A stretch of 64,000 nucleotides of DNA from Triglochin maritima (GCA_963682175.1 OY821787.1:19942501-20006500), one strand, 5' to 3'; shown: positions 46,491-58,113, counted from the first letter of the stretch. The notes: generated by a model not told the origin, from the sequence alone. A program made the numbers and translations.

Positions 46491-48624
46491 TGAAGGGAAT
46501 GTGTTCTAAAAGTTTTGCTTTTAAATGTCAATTATTATGAATTGAATGAGAAATCATTTTGTTCCTTGTTTATGTTATTCGTCTTTTAGAAGTGTTAAGG
46601 AAGAGGCTCTTGGTCCTTAACCGTAGAGCTCTAAAAGATATTGGTTTACATAAAATAAAAGATATTCGCAATCATGGTAATTAACATGGTACATTAATTA
46701 CCGAGTTAAGATTGTCGTGTTGGTTATAGACCACTGTAGCTCTGCAAGTGAGTGACAACACGGGTACACAAAACAGGAAAATATTACTTTTGTATACTGA
46801 ATAGAGCTAATAAGTAAAACATTATAGAATTGTGTCTTCTGTGTCATTAATGTTTTACTATGTCTTTGGTCCTTTGATATGAGACTTATATCCGATCACT
46901 TAAGAATTGCTTAATTAGACTAGTGTCTTGAGCTATCGATGAGTGTAGTGTAAAGGCATTGGTTGGTTAAGTATGACTTTTGTTGGAGAAGATAGTTAGT
47001 CAAAAGATTATCATTGCCCCTCTTAATTGAGTGATGATATTAGTGGGCCCCTTGATAAAGCAAAGTTATAATGTGCACAATGTGATTTGAGTTAAGTCAC
47101 ATATTTATAACTAGCTTAAAGAGATCAAGAAATGAATACTAACACAAAGATGACACGATACTACTTTGTGTGTATTCTTAATATCATGAGGCAAGGGACG
47201 GACACAAGTGGTGCACTCCATCACTAAATGGATCGAGTTTTGGTTCGAGTGGAATTAAGACATCTAACTAATTGGGAGCTATAATGTGTAGCTAGATACC
47301 GCTTATAGCTTGTGATATTAAGCTCTTAATATCACTGCCAAATTAGTCTAGATCCTCCCATAGGTCACACCGCAAAAACAGGGAAACAAGAAGCTTGATT
47401 TTTGGTTCATATGATGTGTCGTGTTTCTTACAGAAAATATGACACATGTGGTGAACAAGTAAAATCAATTATGTTATGATATATAATATAATTAGAATCA
47501 TGGTAAATTCATATGAGATGCATAAATTATGGGGTGCAATAATTTATTATTGCATAGGATAATATATTGCATAAGTTGTGAATTTGCTAAAACCCCCTAA
47601 AGTTCAAATTTTGTTGGAAATAAATCCAAAATTTGAAAAGGCAAAATGGGGTAAAAGTTCGGTAATCCGTTATGGTTCGGTCGACTGAAGGATCTGTGGA
47701 TCGGTCAACCGAACGTGGAATGGATGGTCATAGTTGATTGACCAAACTTGACCAAAGTGCCTGAACTCTGGTACGGTGTACCGAACCAGACACGGTCGAC
47801 CGAACAATGTCCTGTTCCGATATTTTCGGTTAACTGAATGGCACTCGGTCTTAGACGAGAATTAGTCCGATCGGTTAAGGAGAATTTTTCTCCTTAAGAA
47901 TCGGTCATCCGTCTAGTGCACGGTAATACGAACGTGACATATTCGGTTAATCGAGTGTGACTCGGTAAACCAAACCGCGATCGATTTTCTGCCTTTGATA
48001 ATTAAGAGATTAATTTGATAAATGGTTGGATTAGCTCCAAACTTGGTCAAACGTTTTGTGGATGCATGCAATGCATTATGGAATTAGTTTGTGAGAGAAA
48101 ATGTCAAGAGAACATGGCTTAAGAATAGCCATGATTGAGAGTAAGATTGGAGCCTATAAAAAGGTCCTTATTCTCCTTAATTATGTTAGATGTTTTTCTA
48201 ATTATTTTCTCTCCTAATTCACCACAAAAAGCCACGAAAATTCTCTTAGTTTTCTAAGTCTTTGGAAGGAGAAATTTCAGAGATTAAGGAAGGAGTTTGT
48301 AGCTAGATTCTAATCTAGTTTGGAGATTGATTGGCTAGCTCCTTTCTCTCCAACCTTGTTTAGGGTTTTGGTGAACACTCGGAGGCATCCGGCGCAACGA
48401 AAAGCTACGATCGTCTTCCTCAACGTCTCCGGATCTTTAAGAAGTTTTAGAGAACTTCTAGGTATGAATTTTGGAGCCCCATGTTTGTTTTGATGTGTTT
48501 TAGGCAATCATTAAAACAAACCGATGCATGCATGAAAAACAAATCGTAGAAAATATATGAATGATCCTTATTGTGCATAAAAATTTCGAAAATATATATG
48601 TACAATTAAACTAGAAATCCTACA
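46491..48624 (+). repeat. Copia-G 3' LTR
   Basis: Counterpart of the 5' LTR, with the motif cluster at about 47670-47980. It has 10 extra bases near 48490. Confidence 0.92.
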
Positions 48625-48629
48625 ATTAG

Positions 48630-48978
48630 GAGTTCCTTGGAGGATACCTTGGGTATGAGACCCACCTTTTGTTCGCCTGGTGTGTCGGACATGCCTAACG
48701 AGGTTCTTGACCTCGTTCCGACGCACCAGCCTGTTGGTTGGAGAGTTTGGATTGACGATCATAACTTCAGCAGCGCAACGGGAAAAACTCTTCTTCTGTT
48801 GCCCCTAATTTCCCAAACTCTTGAGAGGTTCAAGCTCTTTCAGTTTGATCCTTTAAATGAGACGCCTTTGTGTCGAATTCATGAACCTCTCATTTCATCT
48901 TGTGCTCGTTGTGAAGGGGGCCCACGCATGAGTATTATGACCCCACATGGTGTCATGTTTCCTTTCCAAGTGCATTGA
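48630..48978 (+). CDS. RT-D zinc-knuckle protein, last part (GWRV tail)
   Basis: Allowing one ATTAG, the frame of 37893-39043 runs on in phase here and ends at TGA 48976-48978. The segment includes PTHQPVGWRVWIDDHNFSSA and LNETPLCRIHEPLISSCARC. RT-B carries a close copy and RT-A a shorter relative (PPIGWRVLFDEQ). I do not recognise the domain. Confidence 0.65.
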
Positions 48979-50417
48979 CCCACTTTTGAGGTTCCCATTT
49001 GATGTCTTTTGACAAATGAAGATGAGAACTTATGTTTGTACATAGTTATATTTAAAAAAAAAAGTACAATAAAAGACTCCTTCAGTGAGCATCGATTGTT
49101 GTGGGCTCCAACCCTTGCGTATTTGGGCCCATTTTCTTTCATGTATTTGTATCCCTTCCTTAGCATCTCACAGGTTTTGAGGGAATTTGGGTTGTGTCCA
49201 TCAACATAGCCATGAACTTCCCTGTCTACTTCACGTTGGTGAGATCTATTCTTTTTCATGAATAAATCCATGTAGTATTTTGTTCACATTCATTGAGGAC
49301 AATGCATGAAGTAGGTGTGTGTGTGGGGGGTGTTTTTACATGTGTACATAGTCGAGTCTTTTTCTTTCGATTTTATTTTCTTTTTTGTGCATTACGAGGG
49401 TCATGTTAGTGTGCTGCATTTAATATCGATATATCTGCTTGCCATGATCCTTGGGTGACTTGTCTTCTTTTTCTGTCGTAGTGCTTCAAAATTTTCACAT
49501 TTCTTTCAAAATCTTCATGTGTTTGCGAAAGAAAATGTTTTGTGGGTTTTGCGTGTGTTTAGCATGTGCAAAACAGTTGAGAGGCAAAGTAAAAAGAAAG
49601 CTCCCAAAATTGTCTTGAACTTGATGCATTAGGATATCTAGTACTATGGCTTTAGGATTTATCGAGTCGTTAGGATGCACCCCAATTTTCCCTTGGGGGT
49701 GAGTAATCATAGGGTTTCAGTGCTCAAACATTCAAAGAAGTCCACCCTGAACCTAATGAGTCAATAATTCGTGTCTGTTAACTTAAGGAAGTTTGTTTTT
49801 GTCAAGGACCCTTTAAATCTTGTTGTGAGACATTAAGTGTAGGGGTTTTGGTTCATGTGTAGCTAAGAAATAAGTGAGTATGTGTTCTCTCTTCTCGCAC
49901 GGCTCCTATCACTCGGGAAAGTAGGTCTGAGGGGACTTTGTGCCTGGTGCTTTCGAGTCATCTGACTTGAGATGCGCTGACCAAACTCTCGTTACACGGG
50001 TGGTAGGGATTGCCCTATGTGGAGATTTGGCAAAAGGTGTACGTGATAGTGTAAGTCCTCATGGGCAATGATGCACGAAACCTGACCCTGAGAGAATAAA
50101 GCTCAAACTAATAACAATAAAAGAAAAAAAGAAGACAAAATAAACAAAAAGAAAAAAAGGTAATGCAAATAAGAACCTTAATGGACTGTACACTTTGTAT
50201 CACTTGAGGATGTTGAGGTTGTCCATGTCTTTCACTTAATTACTTATTTAACTTGCACGAATGGTTCATTAGGCTAGGTGTGGACTGATTACCTATATAG
50301 AGTCGGCCCGTAGGATTATCGCGTCCAATGATCGACAAAATTTGTCCAACGAGTCGAGGTCTGGATTGAATAATGCATGTTGTTCGGATTTTGTGGGTAT
50401 ATCCGCTGAAAACCCTC
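48979..50417 (+). other. RT-D non-coding 3' internal region
   Basis: Counterpart of RT-A 2097-3682; no frame of interest. An A-rich stretch near 50110-50160 and a GT run near 49315 are the only low-complexity parts. Confidence 0.65.
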
Positions 50418-50485
50418 AGGAGACAACACTCCTCCTCCTTGGCAACAAGGAGGTTTAACGGCTTGTTGCACGTGCTAAGTGCAAC
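50418..50485 (+). other. Conserved three-hairpin RNA block, RT-D copy
   Basis: AGGAG/CTCCT (50418-50433), CCTCCTTG-GCAA-CAAGGAGG (50434-50453, eight perfect pairs) and GTTGCAC/GTGCAAC (50465-50485). The polypurine tract AGGTGTGGGGGTATT follows at 50572-50586. Confidence 0.75.
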
Positions 50486-50586
50486 CGTGATTCCTACGAA
50501 AGTGAGTTAGGATTTCTTGTTTCTCGTTTGCTTTTCTCTTTCTTTGTTTTGCTTGGGACTAGCAAAAACATAGGTGTGGGGGTATT

Positions 50587-50962
50587 TGATTGACATCATT
50601 TCATGCTCATATTTGTATCTTATATCTATTATCTTACACCTAAGCAATGCTACGTGACGAGTTTTATGTTTAGTTTTCAGGAATAAAGAGGTTTGAAGAG
50701 AAGAGCCATGAAAGGACCCAAAAGCAGGAAAAAGGACTTAATTGTGAGAACTAGGGACTGAGATGCAAGGGAGAAGGACCTGATCGTAAGACGGAAGGAG
50801 CTAAGAGCAAAACAGGAAACTCCACACCATCATGGGGAGTATTTTGGCAATTCGATTCGGGTCGGAGCTCCAATAAACAAAGTAGATGCATCAAAGACCA
50901 ACAAAGACCACCAGCAACACCCACAACAAATCCCAGATGAATCGAGATCCAATAGACCGCCA
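50587..50962 (+). repeat. RT-D 3' LTR, truncated
   Basis: It matches the first roughly 370 bp of the 5' LTR and stops in the first palindrome (GACCGCCAA). About 26 bp of other sequence separate it from CACTA-1. LTR sequence does not resume after CACTA-1, so the break predates or is independent of that insertion. Confidence 0.75.
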
Positions 50963-50998
50963 AATACCAAAGTAGATACACTAGTGCAGAATAGGCTT

Positions 50999-51325
50999 TA
51001 CTCGTCGACCAATAGACGTCGGCCTTTATAACAGCCGACGTCTAGGAGGGAGAGCATAACATAGACGTCGGTTGTTACTACGACTGATGTCTATGTGTAA
51101 TATAGACGTCGGCTATTGTATTGCCGAGTTTATCCAACGTCTATGGGATATAGACATCGACAAATAGACGTCGGATATTAGAATACCATGTTCAGCCGAC
51201 GTCTATAAGGTATAGATGTCGACCTATATACGTCCGATGTTATAAATATCTGACGTCTATAATCCCTGCATATAGACGTCGGGGTATAGATGTTAGACAT
51301 GTATAACATCCGACGTCTATAGGTC
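50999..51325 (+). repeat. CACTA-1 left subterminal repeats
   Basis: Repeats of ATAGACGTCGG and the complement CCGACGTCTAT in alternating directions, typical of transposase-binding subterminal repeats in CACTA elements. Confidence 0.8.
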
Positions 51326-52229
51326 TTAATGAAAACGAATAGACATGTTTTCTGTCATTCATTTCAGACGAAAACCCACCCAAACCTTAGCCGTCCCGCG
51401 ACCGAACTCTCCTCCGCGATCGATCTCCGACCGAGTTGCACTGTCTCTGCCACCGCAGCGACGTCCCTTGTGCTCTCCTCCCCTTCTCCGTCCCTCTGCA
51501 CCGTCTCCGTAGCACACCGCGACCACCGTCACCGCACCCTCCTCCGCGACCGCCGTCACCGTACCACCTCCTCCTCTGGTTCGTGCTCATACTGTTAATG
51601 TTCCTCCTAGTATGGTAGTGATAGTGATTAATGGTAGTAACTAACTTGTTGCATATATAAGAAAATACGATGGTAATTTAGTATGGTCTCGAAGCCCTGA
51701 TCTTGTGCATGTATCCTTTTTGTATGGTTAGCTCTAATGCATGTATTGTTAGATTATTGTGAGGATGATTTTAGTGGTAAAGTTTGTCGTTTGATCATTT
51801 TGGGTATTGGTTCAGAAACTTTTAGGTGATTGGGTATTTAATTTGTCTCATTTTTATTTAGCTTTAGGTTTGAAAGAAAAAAATGAGCATAGAAAGTATG
51901 AATTGGGTATGAAAATTTGGAGAAAAAAACAAAGGATTGACAAATTGATTCAATACGAATGTGGTGCTCTTGATAAATTGGGTATGAAAATAGAAAGTAT
52001 GAATTAACAAATTTGAATTGGGTATGAAAATTTGAACACAAAATATCTTTAAATTATGTTTTCATTTTGATCTCCATTTAGAGGTAGATGCTCTTTGTTT
52101 GTGCTTAACATGATATTTTGTGTTTAAAATATTTTTCTGTCAATCCAAGTAATTATTCTTAACACTTGCTTTTAATATTTAAAATGTTTATTGCCTTGCT
52201 TTTTTTAAATTTTAATATTATGATAATAA
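51326..52229 (+). other. CACTA-1 5' region, no gene confirmed
   Basis: The first 270 bp are GC-rich and open in several phases on both strands (composition effect). The rest is AT-rich. CACTA-2 has a similar GC-rich stretch after its left end. Confidence 0.5.
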
Positions 52230-53000
52230 CTCATTGACCCCCTTAAGTAACTTGGCCTTTAATAACCTAAAGCAAAAGATTAGACAATATTTGCTAAGTC
52301 ATTCATCATATAGGATTTGCATTCATCGTATTTATTATAAATTTTATGATTTCTGTCGTAGATTGCTGGCGTAAGGTACGTAATATCTTTCACTCATCAT
52401 TCATTAGAAAACACGCATTAGTTAGTAGGAATTGCATTGGAACAAGAGTGATGTGAGTGTTTGTTTGGTGTGTTGTTTGTTAAATTAAGGTATGAAAAAC
52501 ACTTAGGGGGCAATCACCTATAGGAGAGGAGGTAGGGGATTTCATCACCCTTTCCTTTGCCCAAAAACCACTTAATAAAAGAGCCTTAATAAAATCAATT
52601 AGACATTGGCCCCTAGGATTTTCGGACGCATTAAGGAGAGGAAACCATTTAAGACTGTTATGGCTTGAATGTCGTTGCCCATGTAGTCTCTCTGAGGTTT
52701 TAGGAACCTCCGGGTTCTTGATTTCCTACAGATAAGTGGTCCTTGATGTTTAAGACCATTTCGGCCTGAACGTTGTTGCCCATCTAGTCTCCCTGAGATA
52801 TTAGGGACCTCCGGGTTCTTGATTTCCTACAGACTAGTGGTCCTCGGTGGGACCTCGAAGTTAGGCGTCGTCTATTACTCAGGACCTATAGTGGACTTTA
52901 GGCTGTTTTGGCCTTGATTGCTTAGTTAGGTTTCTAACCTTCCTTATTCCCACGCTAGATTAAGGACTTCATCTCCTCTCCTCTGCGTCATTCTTTTCAC
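52230..53000 (+). repeat. Gypsy-leader-like segment inside CACTA-1
   Basis: Ordered blocks match the RT-D leader (37060-37790): AGCAAAAGATTAGACA, a GCTGG...GGTACG donor-like site (GT at 52376), GCATTAGTTAGTAG, GGGGATTTCATCACCC (52535-52550), AATTAGACATTG and GTTAGGCGTCGT. The segment directly precedes the transposase reading frame. Confidence 0.7.
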
Positions 53001-53107
53001 ATCTTAATGTCTCTGAATCTTCTCATCTACGAACACATTCTTTTAAATTGAAATTTTATTTATTGTTTCCAATAATAACTATCATTTTTGTTAATGTTTA
53101 GATTGAA

Positions 53108-53759
53108 ATGGATCGAGAGTGGATTGTTTCAAACAGATTGAGTGATAAGTATGAGAACAGAGTGAATATGTTCTTAGAGGTTGCCAAACAACATTCCAAG
53201 AAAATGACAGACATCGACATGGCATATTGTCCGTGCAATAAGTGTCATAATATGTCAGTGCTGACTTTTCGGAAAATGAAAGATCATTTGTTTGAGAAAG
53301 TTTTCGATCCAAATTATAGACGGTGGATATGGCACGGCGAAAATGAATCATTTAGTCGTTCCAAGACTGATGGGGAAGACGTTAGTGTGGAAGATCACTT
53401 AGAGGAAATGGTTCAGGATATGGCTGAAAAGTTTTCGTCCAACCCCGATTTACCTGGTAATTTGTTGAGTGAAAAATGAGAAGCCGTTGTATAAGAATGG
53501 TACCAAATTCACTAGATTGTCAGCAGTGTTGAAATTGTACAATTTAAAAGCTGGAAATGGTTGGTCCGATGTCAGTTTCACATCAATGTTGAAGTTATTG
53601 AAATAGCTGCTTCCAGATAACAATGAGTTGCCAGATAGAACTTATGATGCTAATAAAGTGTTGTGTCCTATGGGAATGGAATATAGGAAGATACACACAT
53701 GCCCGAACTCCAGAGGGGAGTACGTCACAAACGAGTCGCAAGCGATCGACTCGAAGATA
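53108..53759 (+). pseudogene. CACTA-1 transposase N-terminal region (TNP2 type)
   Basis: MDREWIVSNRLSDKYENRVN with a Cys-rich part (CPCNKCHN) and RRWIWHGE is a transposase-associated domain. After a one-base shift near 53475 the reading continues EKPLYKNGTKFTRLSAVLKL and, past a TAG at about 53603-53605, LPDRTYDANKVLCPMGMEYR and IHTCPN, as in TNP2 N termini. The catalytic core should follow but does not. Confidence 0.8.
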
Positions 53760-53848
53760 GTAAGTTGCATCACTTATAAATATGTTATTAATTCAGAATC
53801 ATTAATTTTATATTTTTCAATTGTTAGTAAATATTGTTTTAAACTTAG

Positions 53849-54262
53849 GACTCTCTGAAGTTGAGAGAATCTCAAGGAGAATTTGCTTCCGATGGTCGGA
53901 ATGATATTCTACGCAAGGCCTTGGGAAACGACGAACACCCCAGTCGTGTGCGGGGGGTGGGGAGTAGAGTTGGACGTCGACAATATTATGGAAAGACTCA
54001 ACGGTCTACTTCGTCGACTGGTCATACCAAATGCCAGCAAGAGATCGCAGATTTGAAGAATATGTTGCAACTTGTTTTGGAGAGATTGGATCATGATTTT
54101 CAAACTTCTCCTACCCGTCGTAAGACCGGTTCTTCCTCGGAGACTACTCCTCTAGTTCCGCTAGTGTTCCACCCCGATCGACAATATGATTTCGTGTCTC
54201 ATTCTCGAGAATTGGCCCTCGTCGGCGATCACTCGTTTGGAAAGTTCGCGGATGGATCTTGA
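53849..54262 (+). pseudogene. CACTA-1 En/Spm-type transposase segment
   Basis: An intron with GTAAGT donor (53760) and TTAG acceptor (53848) joins this exon in phase to the preceding one. DEHPSRVRGVGSRVGRRQYY matches the plant Ptta/En/Spm transposase family, followed by a short coiled-coil-like stretch (QQEIADLKNMLQLVLERL). It goes out of frame near 54240. Confidence 0.65.
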
Positions 54263-55744
54263 TGTGCTTCATGTGTCGAAGACCCTGATCGAAGATTGGT
54301 GGGACACGGGAAAGTTTATAACATCTCCAAACACCACTTCACAGAGGTAGGAGAGAGAGAATTGAAGGTTGCAGTTGAGAGTTGCTTAGATGCTGGTGCT
54401 TTTGTGCCATTTCCGGAAGAAGAGATTGCTACTCTCGGCGATGCTATCAGTGTGTTCGTGCGGTGTCCTAGATTTTTAGTAGAGCTAAACGACAAACAAG
54501 AGGTATAGTTTAACTTTGAAAGACTTTAAACATCAAATTTGTTAACAATTGTATTTTAACGGTTGTATATATATCTGTAAGGTATTAAGCCCCCGGAGCA
54601 AAGGGTCAAACAACCAATCTCCGATCAACATTAATTCGCTTCCAAGTAGGTGCAAAATGTTGTTTCAATGTATGGTAGGTAGGGAAGCACAATCCTTAAG
54701 TACCTGGGAGTTTGAGGGGGATAAAGGGTTGCCTCCCTCTTTGTACGTCACCAAAGAGGATATCATGCAGTTCATGGCGATGGATTCGTTGTGTATCATG
54801 ATTATCGACGTGCAAGTGAAGTAAGTGTTTTTTTGTATACAATGAAAAGTATTGAATAATTTTATCAAAACTGTAATAAAGTATAATTTTTATACTTGTA
54901 GACATCTTTACGACGCCGGAAGGTCAATCTTTCCCGAGGATCAAGTATTTGGATTTATCAGTCCATCTACATATATATACGGGAATGACGATAAATCGGG
55001 TCAGCTTGGGACATTTTTTAAAGAGGAAGACAAAAGATATTATCTGCTCCCTTATCATGAGAGGTAAACTTTGTAATTCAAAGTGGAATTTTATTTTGTA
55101 ATAAGCTTCTAATTATATATATAACATGGCTCACTGGATGCTTGTCGTTGTATGCCCCACGACTAATTTGGCATATTGGTTTGATCCGTTGGGGTCGAAT
55201 AAACCAAGGGACTCAATAAAGAAACTTCTAAATTGGTAAGTTCGTTTTAGTCGTGGGAAAAGTAATTCGTGGATTTTATTAGTATTATTGAATGAAAGTT
55301 TAACTTGTGCTACTCAGGGCAATTATGGTTTACAGAGCTTTGGGTGGCAGGAGAAAAACCACAAAAGTAGGAATAACATGACATGGAATGAGAGTACATT
55401 CTCTCCATTTTTTGTTAATTAAGTTAGGAACATAAATTTAGCGAATTCCTATGTTTGTACTACAGGAAGCAGGTTGGAAATACGGAATGCGGTTACTACG
55501 TGATGAGATACATGGAGGAAATCCTCGAATTGGCAACTCAAGACGTATGCCTATCCGAGGTAATGTAGATCGTTATTCAATTGTATAGTTGTGTAGTTTC
55601 AATATTTAGTTATTAATATTCAACACACTTGTATTTTTTTGATAGGTTTTCCCAAAAAGTAGTGATCCCTTCTCGCAACAGGAGCTCGATGAAACTCGCG
55701 ACCGATGGGCTCGCTATTTCATCAGAAACATGCTGACGAACTAA
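54250..55744 (+). pseudogene. CACTA-1 Ulp1-like (C48) cysteine protease region
   Basis: Several exons or shifted pieces lead to a Ulp1-type domain: YYLLPYHER, AHWMLVVVCPTTNLAYWFDP, NTECGYYVMRYMEEIL and FIRNMLTN before TAA at 55742-55744. The catalytic His (codon 55132-55134), Asp (55183-55185), Gln and Cys (55488-55490) are all present. One junction (VQVK to HLYD, about 54820-54901) fits a GT-AG intron; others lack clear sites. Such protease genes are known passengers of plant CACTA and MULE elements. Confidence 0.7.
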
Positions 55745-56089
55745 GAGGTTCTCCTGCCAATAGTATTTTTTGTGATTTAGTTAACAAGTGCACTTGTATT
55801 ACAAACCTACAATTTATGCCTTAATATAATCACCTTAATTTTAGAATGAATTAATTGCAAGTGTGTTGAATGTCAATTGTGTATGCTTGTATGTTTGTGT
55901 TTGTGCATGTATGATTGTTTGTTTGTGTTTGTGCAAGTTGGCAAATGTGTGTTTGTGCTTGTACGTACATGTGGATGAAAGTGTGAGCATCTGTGAACGA
56001 ATTTGGTGCAGGTTGTATGTACACGAATAGGATGACTAAAAACAAGTTTGCAGGATGCTATTTATTTATTTTTGTTCAGGTTTAGGAAT
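55745..56089 (+). other. CACTA-1 region after the protease
   Basis: No gene; a TGTTTGTG-type low-complexity stretch spans about 55870-55970. Confidence 0.5.
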
Positions 56090-56425
56090 AGACGTCGGAT
56101 ATTTATACTAGACGACGTCTATTCCTCTCAAGAAAAGAATAAACATCGACTTTATTTATAATCGGACGTCTATTCTTTAAGAATAGACGTCATATGTTAG
56201 TTCACCGACGCCTAGACCTACTAATAGACGTCGGTTAGATGGAACAACCGACGTTTATTCTTAAAGAATAGACGTCGACTGTATTTAGAAGCCGATGTCT
56301 ATTCTTCAAGAATAGACGTCGGATATTGGACGTCCGACGCCTATGTATAGACGACGCACGCATAGACGTCGGATTTGGGAGTGCTTATATCTGACGTATA
56401 TACCCCCGTACATCCGACGTATATT
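56090..56425 (+). repeat. CACTA-1 right subterminal repeats
   Basis: The same TAGACGTCGG/CCGACGTCTA words as at the left end, ending about 20 bp from the terminus. Confidence 0.8.
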
Positions 56426-56444
56426 CCATTTTTCTGTAGTAGTG

Positions 56445-57194
56445 ATATTTGTATTGAAAAGGGGTCAAAAGCGAATGACAAATTCAAAGAATCATTATGG
56501 ATTGATGCAATAGTATCACTTAAACTTAAATACTACCATTGAAGTTAATTATTTTTCTTTACAATCTCCATTATTTAATTAATTTTACTTGTCATAGTTG
56601 GTGTTGTAGGAAAATGTTGATTGCCTTTTCACTAAAGCATTGAAGAAGAAATGGATGACCCATGAGGAGAATTGATAAAAGATTACACAACCAAGCTTAC
56701 CTCCAATTTCATATTTAGGAAGTACAAGGATCGTGATCTATGTGCAGTTTATAATTTCATTTCTCATCAAACATGGGCTCATTTCGATAGATCTAGAAAA
56801 ACTCCTGAAGTTTTGGTAATATATACATTCCTAGGACATTGTCCGTTGAAAATTTTAACCCAATAGCTAATGCCATATTTTGGTATGTATGAAATACAAG
56901 CAACCCAAAAAGAACAAGTTAAAAACAAGTTTCAACATCGATTGTCATGAAGGGATATCAGAAACATGAGAAGGTCATAAAAAACAAGAGGATTTAGATT
57001 TCGGTATGAATGAAGACGAAGCAAGTAAAGTGTCTCCTCCATCTGCCCCATCTAGGTAGAAGAAGTGAAAGATAGTGTGATTTACTCTTGATATATTTGT
57101 GATATGTTTGTAGCGGTTGCCGTCAGTTTTTTAAATATTTGTGATCGTTTAACTTATGGTTTTTACTTATTAGGAATTTATGTGTAAACCTTAT
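56445..57194. other. Unrecognised remnant sequence
   Basis: A short reading near 56610-56670 (DCLFTKALKKKWMTHEEN) recalls the end of Copia pol, but I could not extend it. No gene is supported. Confidence 0.35.
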
Positions 57195-57605
57195 TTGTGT
57201 AATAGTAGTAAAATTTTAAGTAAAAGTTAAAAGGAACCATGAAAAAATCACTAATTTACACATATATAGGGAAAAACATTATATAATTAATCTTGTGGGT
57301 ATCCGTATCCAACCAAAAATGCATATCCGTATCTGCCAAATTCAATATTTCAAATCCGTATTCGTACCTGCAAAAATATGAAAACCAATATATGTATCTA
57401 CAACGTCCTGGATATGGAAAAATGATATCCATATCCTTAAAAAAAGATACTGATACGGACTATCCGCGGATAGTTTGTATCCGTTTGCACCCATAGTATC
57501 TTAATGGTTGGATGCTGAGAGTTCGGAGTCTCACGTTGTATATCAAATCGTAACACTTAAGATCTACAATCCACTTAATTATTAGAATTAATTGTATCAA
57601 TTATA
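57195..57605 (+). repeat. Dispersed repeat with MITE end, copy of 23375-23795
   Basis: It contains the ATCCGTATC-rich MITE part (57293-57498) and the same flanks as the first copy. Confidence 0.6.
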
Positions 57606-58113
57606 AAAAAAGCCATGGGTCTGTTGCTACTATATCCTTTTGTTCACATGTGGCCCATGTTTAGTGCCTAAGGTTGTTTTTTTATATAGCAACAACCGAT
57701 TGTTTGTTTTTGAAAGTACATTTTGGTACTATTAATGTAAGTTTCTTTTCTATGAACCACAACAAAGAAGCTGTTAGCAATAGACTATTATTTCAACGTC
57801 ATCCGTGAGTTTATTTTTTAGTATTTTTTCGGGAGTCAACGTGGTCTTAACATGACCACATAGTAAGTAAATACCATATATTACTAGTATAGGTTTTTCT
57901 AAGACCATAAAGTTAATAAATATTATTTATTAGTAGTATATATAGGGTTTTCAACTGGTTAAATAAATTTCATTTGAAGTTTGATTTGGTAAATTACTCG
58001 TGAGAGGGCAAGAGATACTCACGTAGTACACTAATTAAGTAAAATTTCATATACTTATATTGTTGACATTACTCGGAAAAATTCAAGGACATCATAATCC
58101 TAGGAATTAAAAA
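57606..58113. other. No gene seen
   Basis: AT-rich sequence without a plausible frame or bounded element. Confidence 0.45.

Larger units (their letters stand above)
39044..48624 (+). mobile_element. Copia-G: full-length but decayed Copia retrotransposon (9,581 bp)
   Basis: LTRs of 2,124 bp (39044-41167) and 2,134 bp (46491-48624) run from TGAAGGGAATG to AATCCTACA and are flanked by ATTAG (39039-39043, 48625-48629). A tRNA-Met-type primer site and a polypurine tract AGTGGGAGAT (46481-46490) border the LTRs. The interior carries broken gag, protease, integrase and reverse transcriptase in Copia order. LTRs differ by a 10-bp indel near 48490 and scattered substitutions. Confidence 0.93.
35253..50962 (+). 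mobile_element. RT-D: non-autonomous gypsy element split by Copia-G
   Basis: Order: 5' LTR (35253-36746), tRNA-Asp-type primer site, leader, an open frame (37893-39043, resuming 48630-48978), non-coding 3' region, three-hairpin block, polypurine tract and 3' LTR from 50587. The 3' LTR is cut at about 50962, close to CACTA-1. Copia-G sits inside, flanked by ATTAG. The coding part has a zinc knuckle but neither a recognisable gag capsid nor a protease, so it is reduced even further than RT-A and RT-C. Confidence 0.85.
50989..56444 (+). mobile_element. CACTA-1: CACTA (En/Spm) transposon, 5,456 bp
   Basis: It begins CACTAGTGCAGAATAG and ends TTTCTGTAGTAGTG, flanked by the 3-bp duplication ATA (50986-50988, 56445-56447). 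Dense subterminal repeats of TAGACGTCGG lie at both ends. The body holds N-terminal transposase pieces, an En/Spm-type second segment and a Ulp1-like cysteine protease. The catalytic transposase core is not visible. Confidence 0.9.

Noticed and set aside
51329..51618. GC-rich open frames on both strands in CACTA-1
   Set aside because: Open in several phases at once because of CCG/CTC-rich composition; no recognisable domain.
57293..57496. Open frame with ISVSAKFNISNPYSYLQKY-type reading
   Set aside because: It is translation of the ATCCGTATC repeat of a MITE, as in the copy at 23465.
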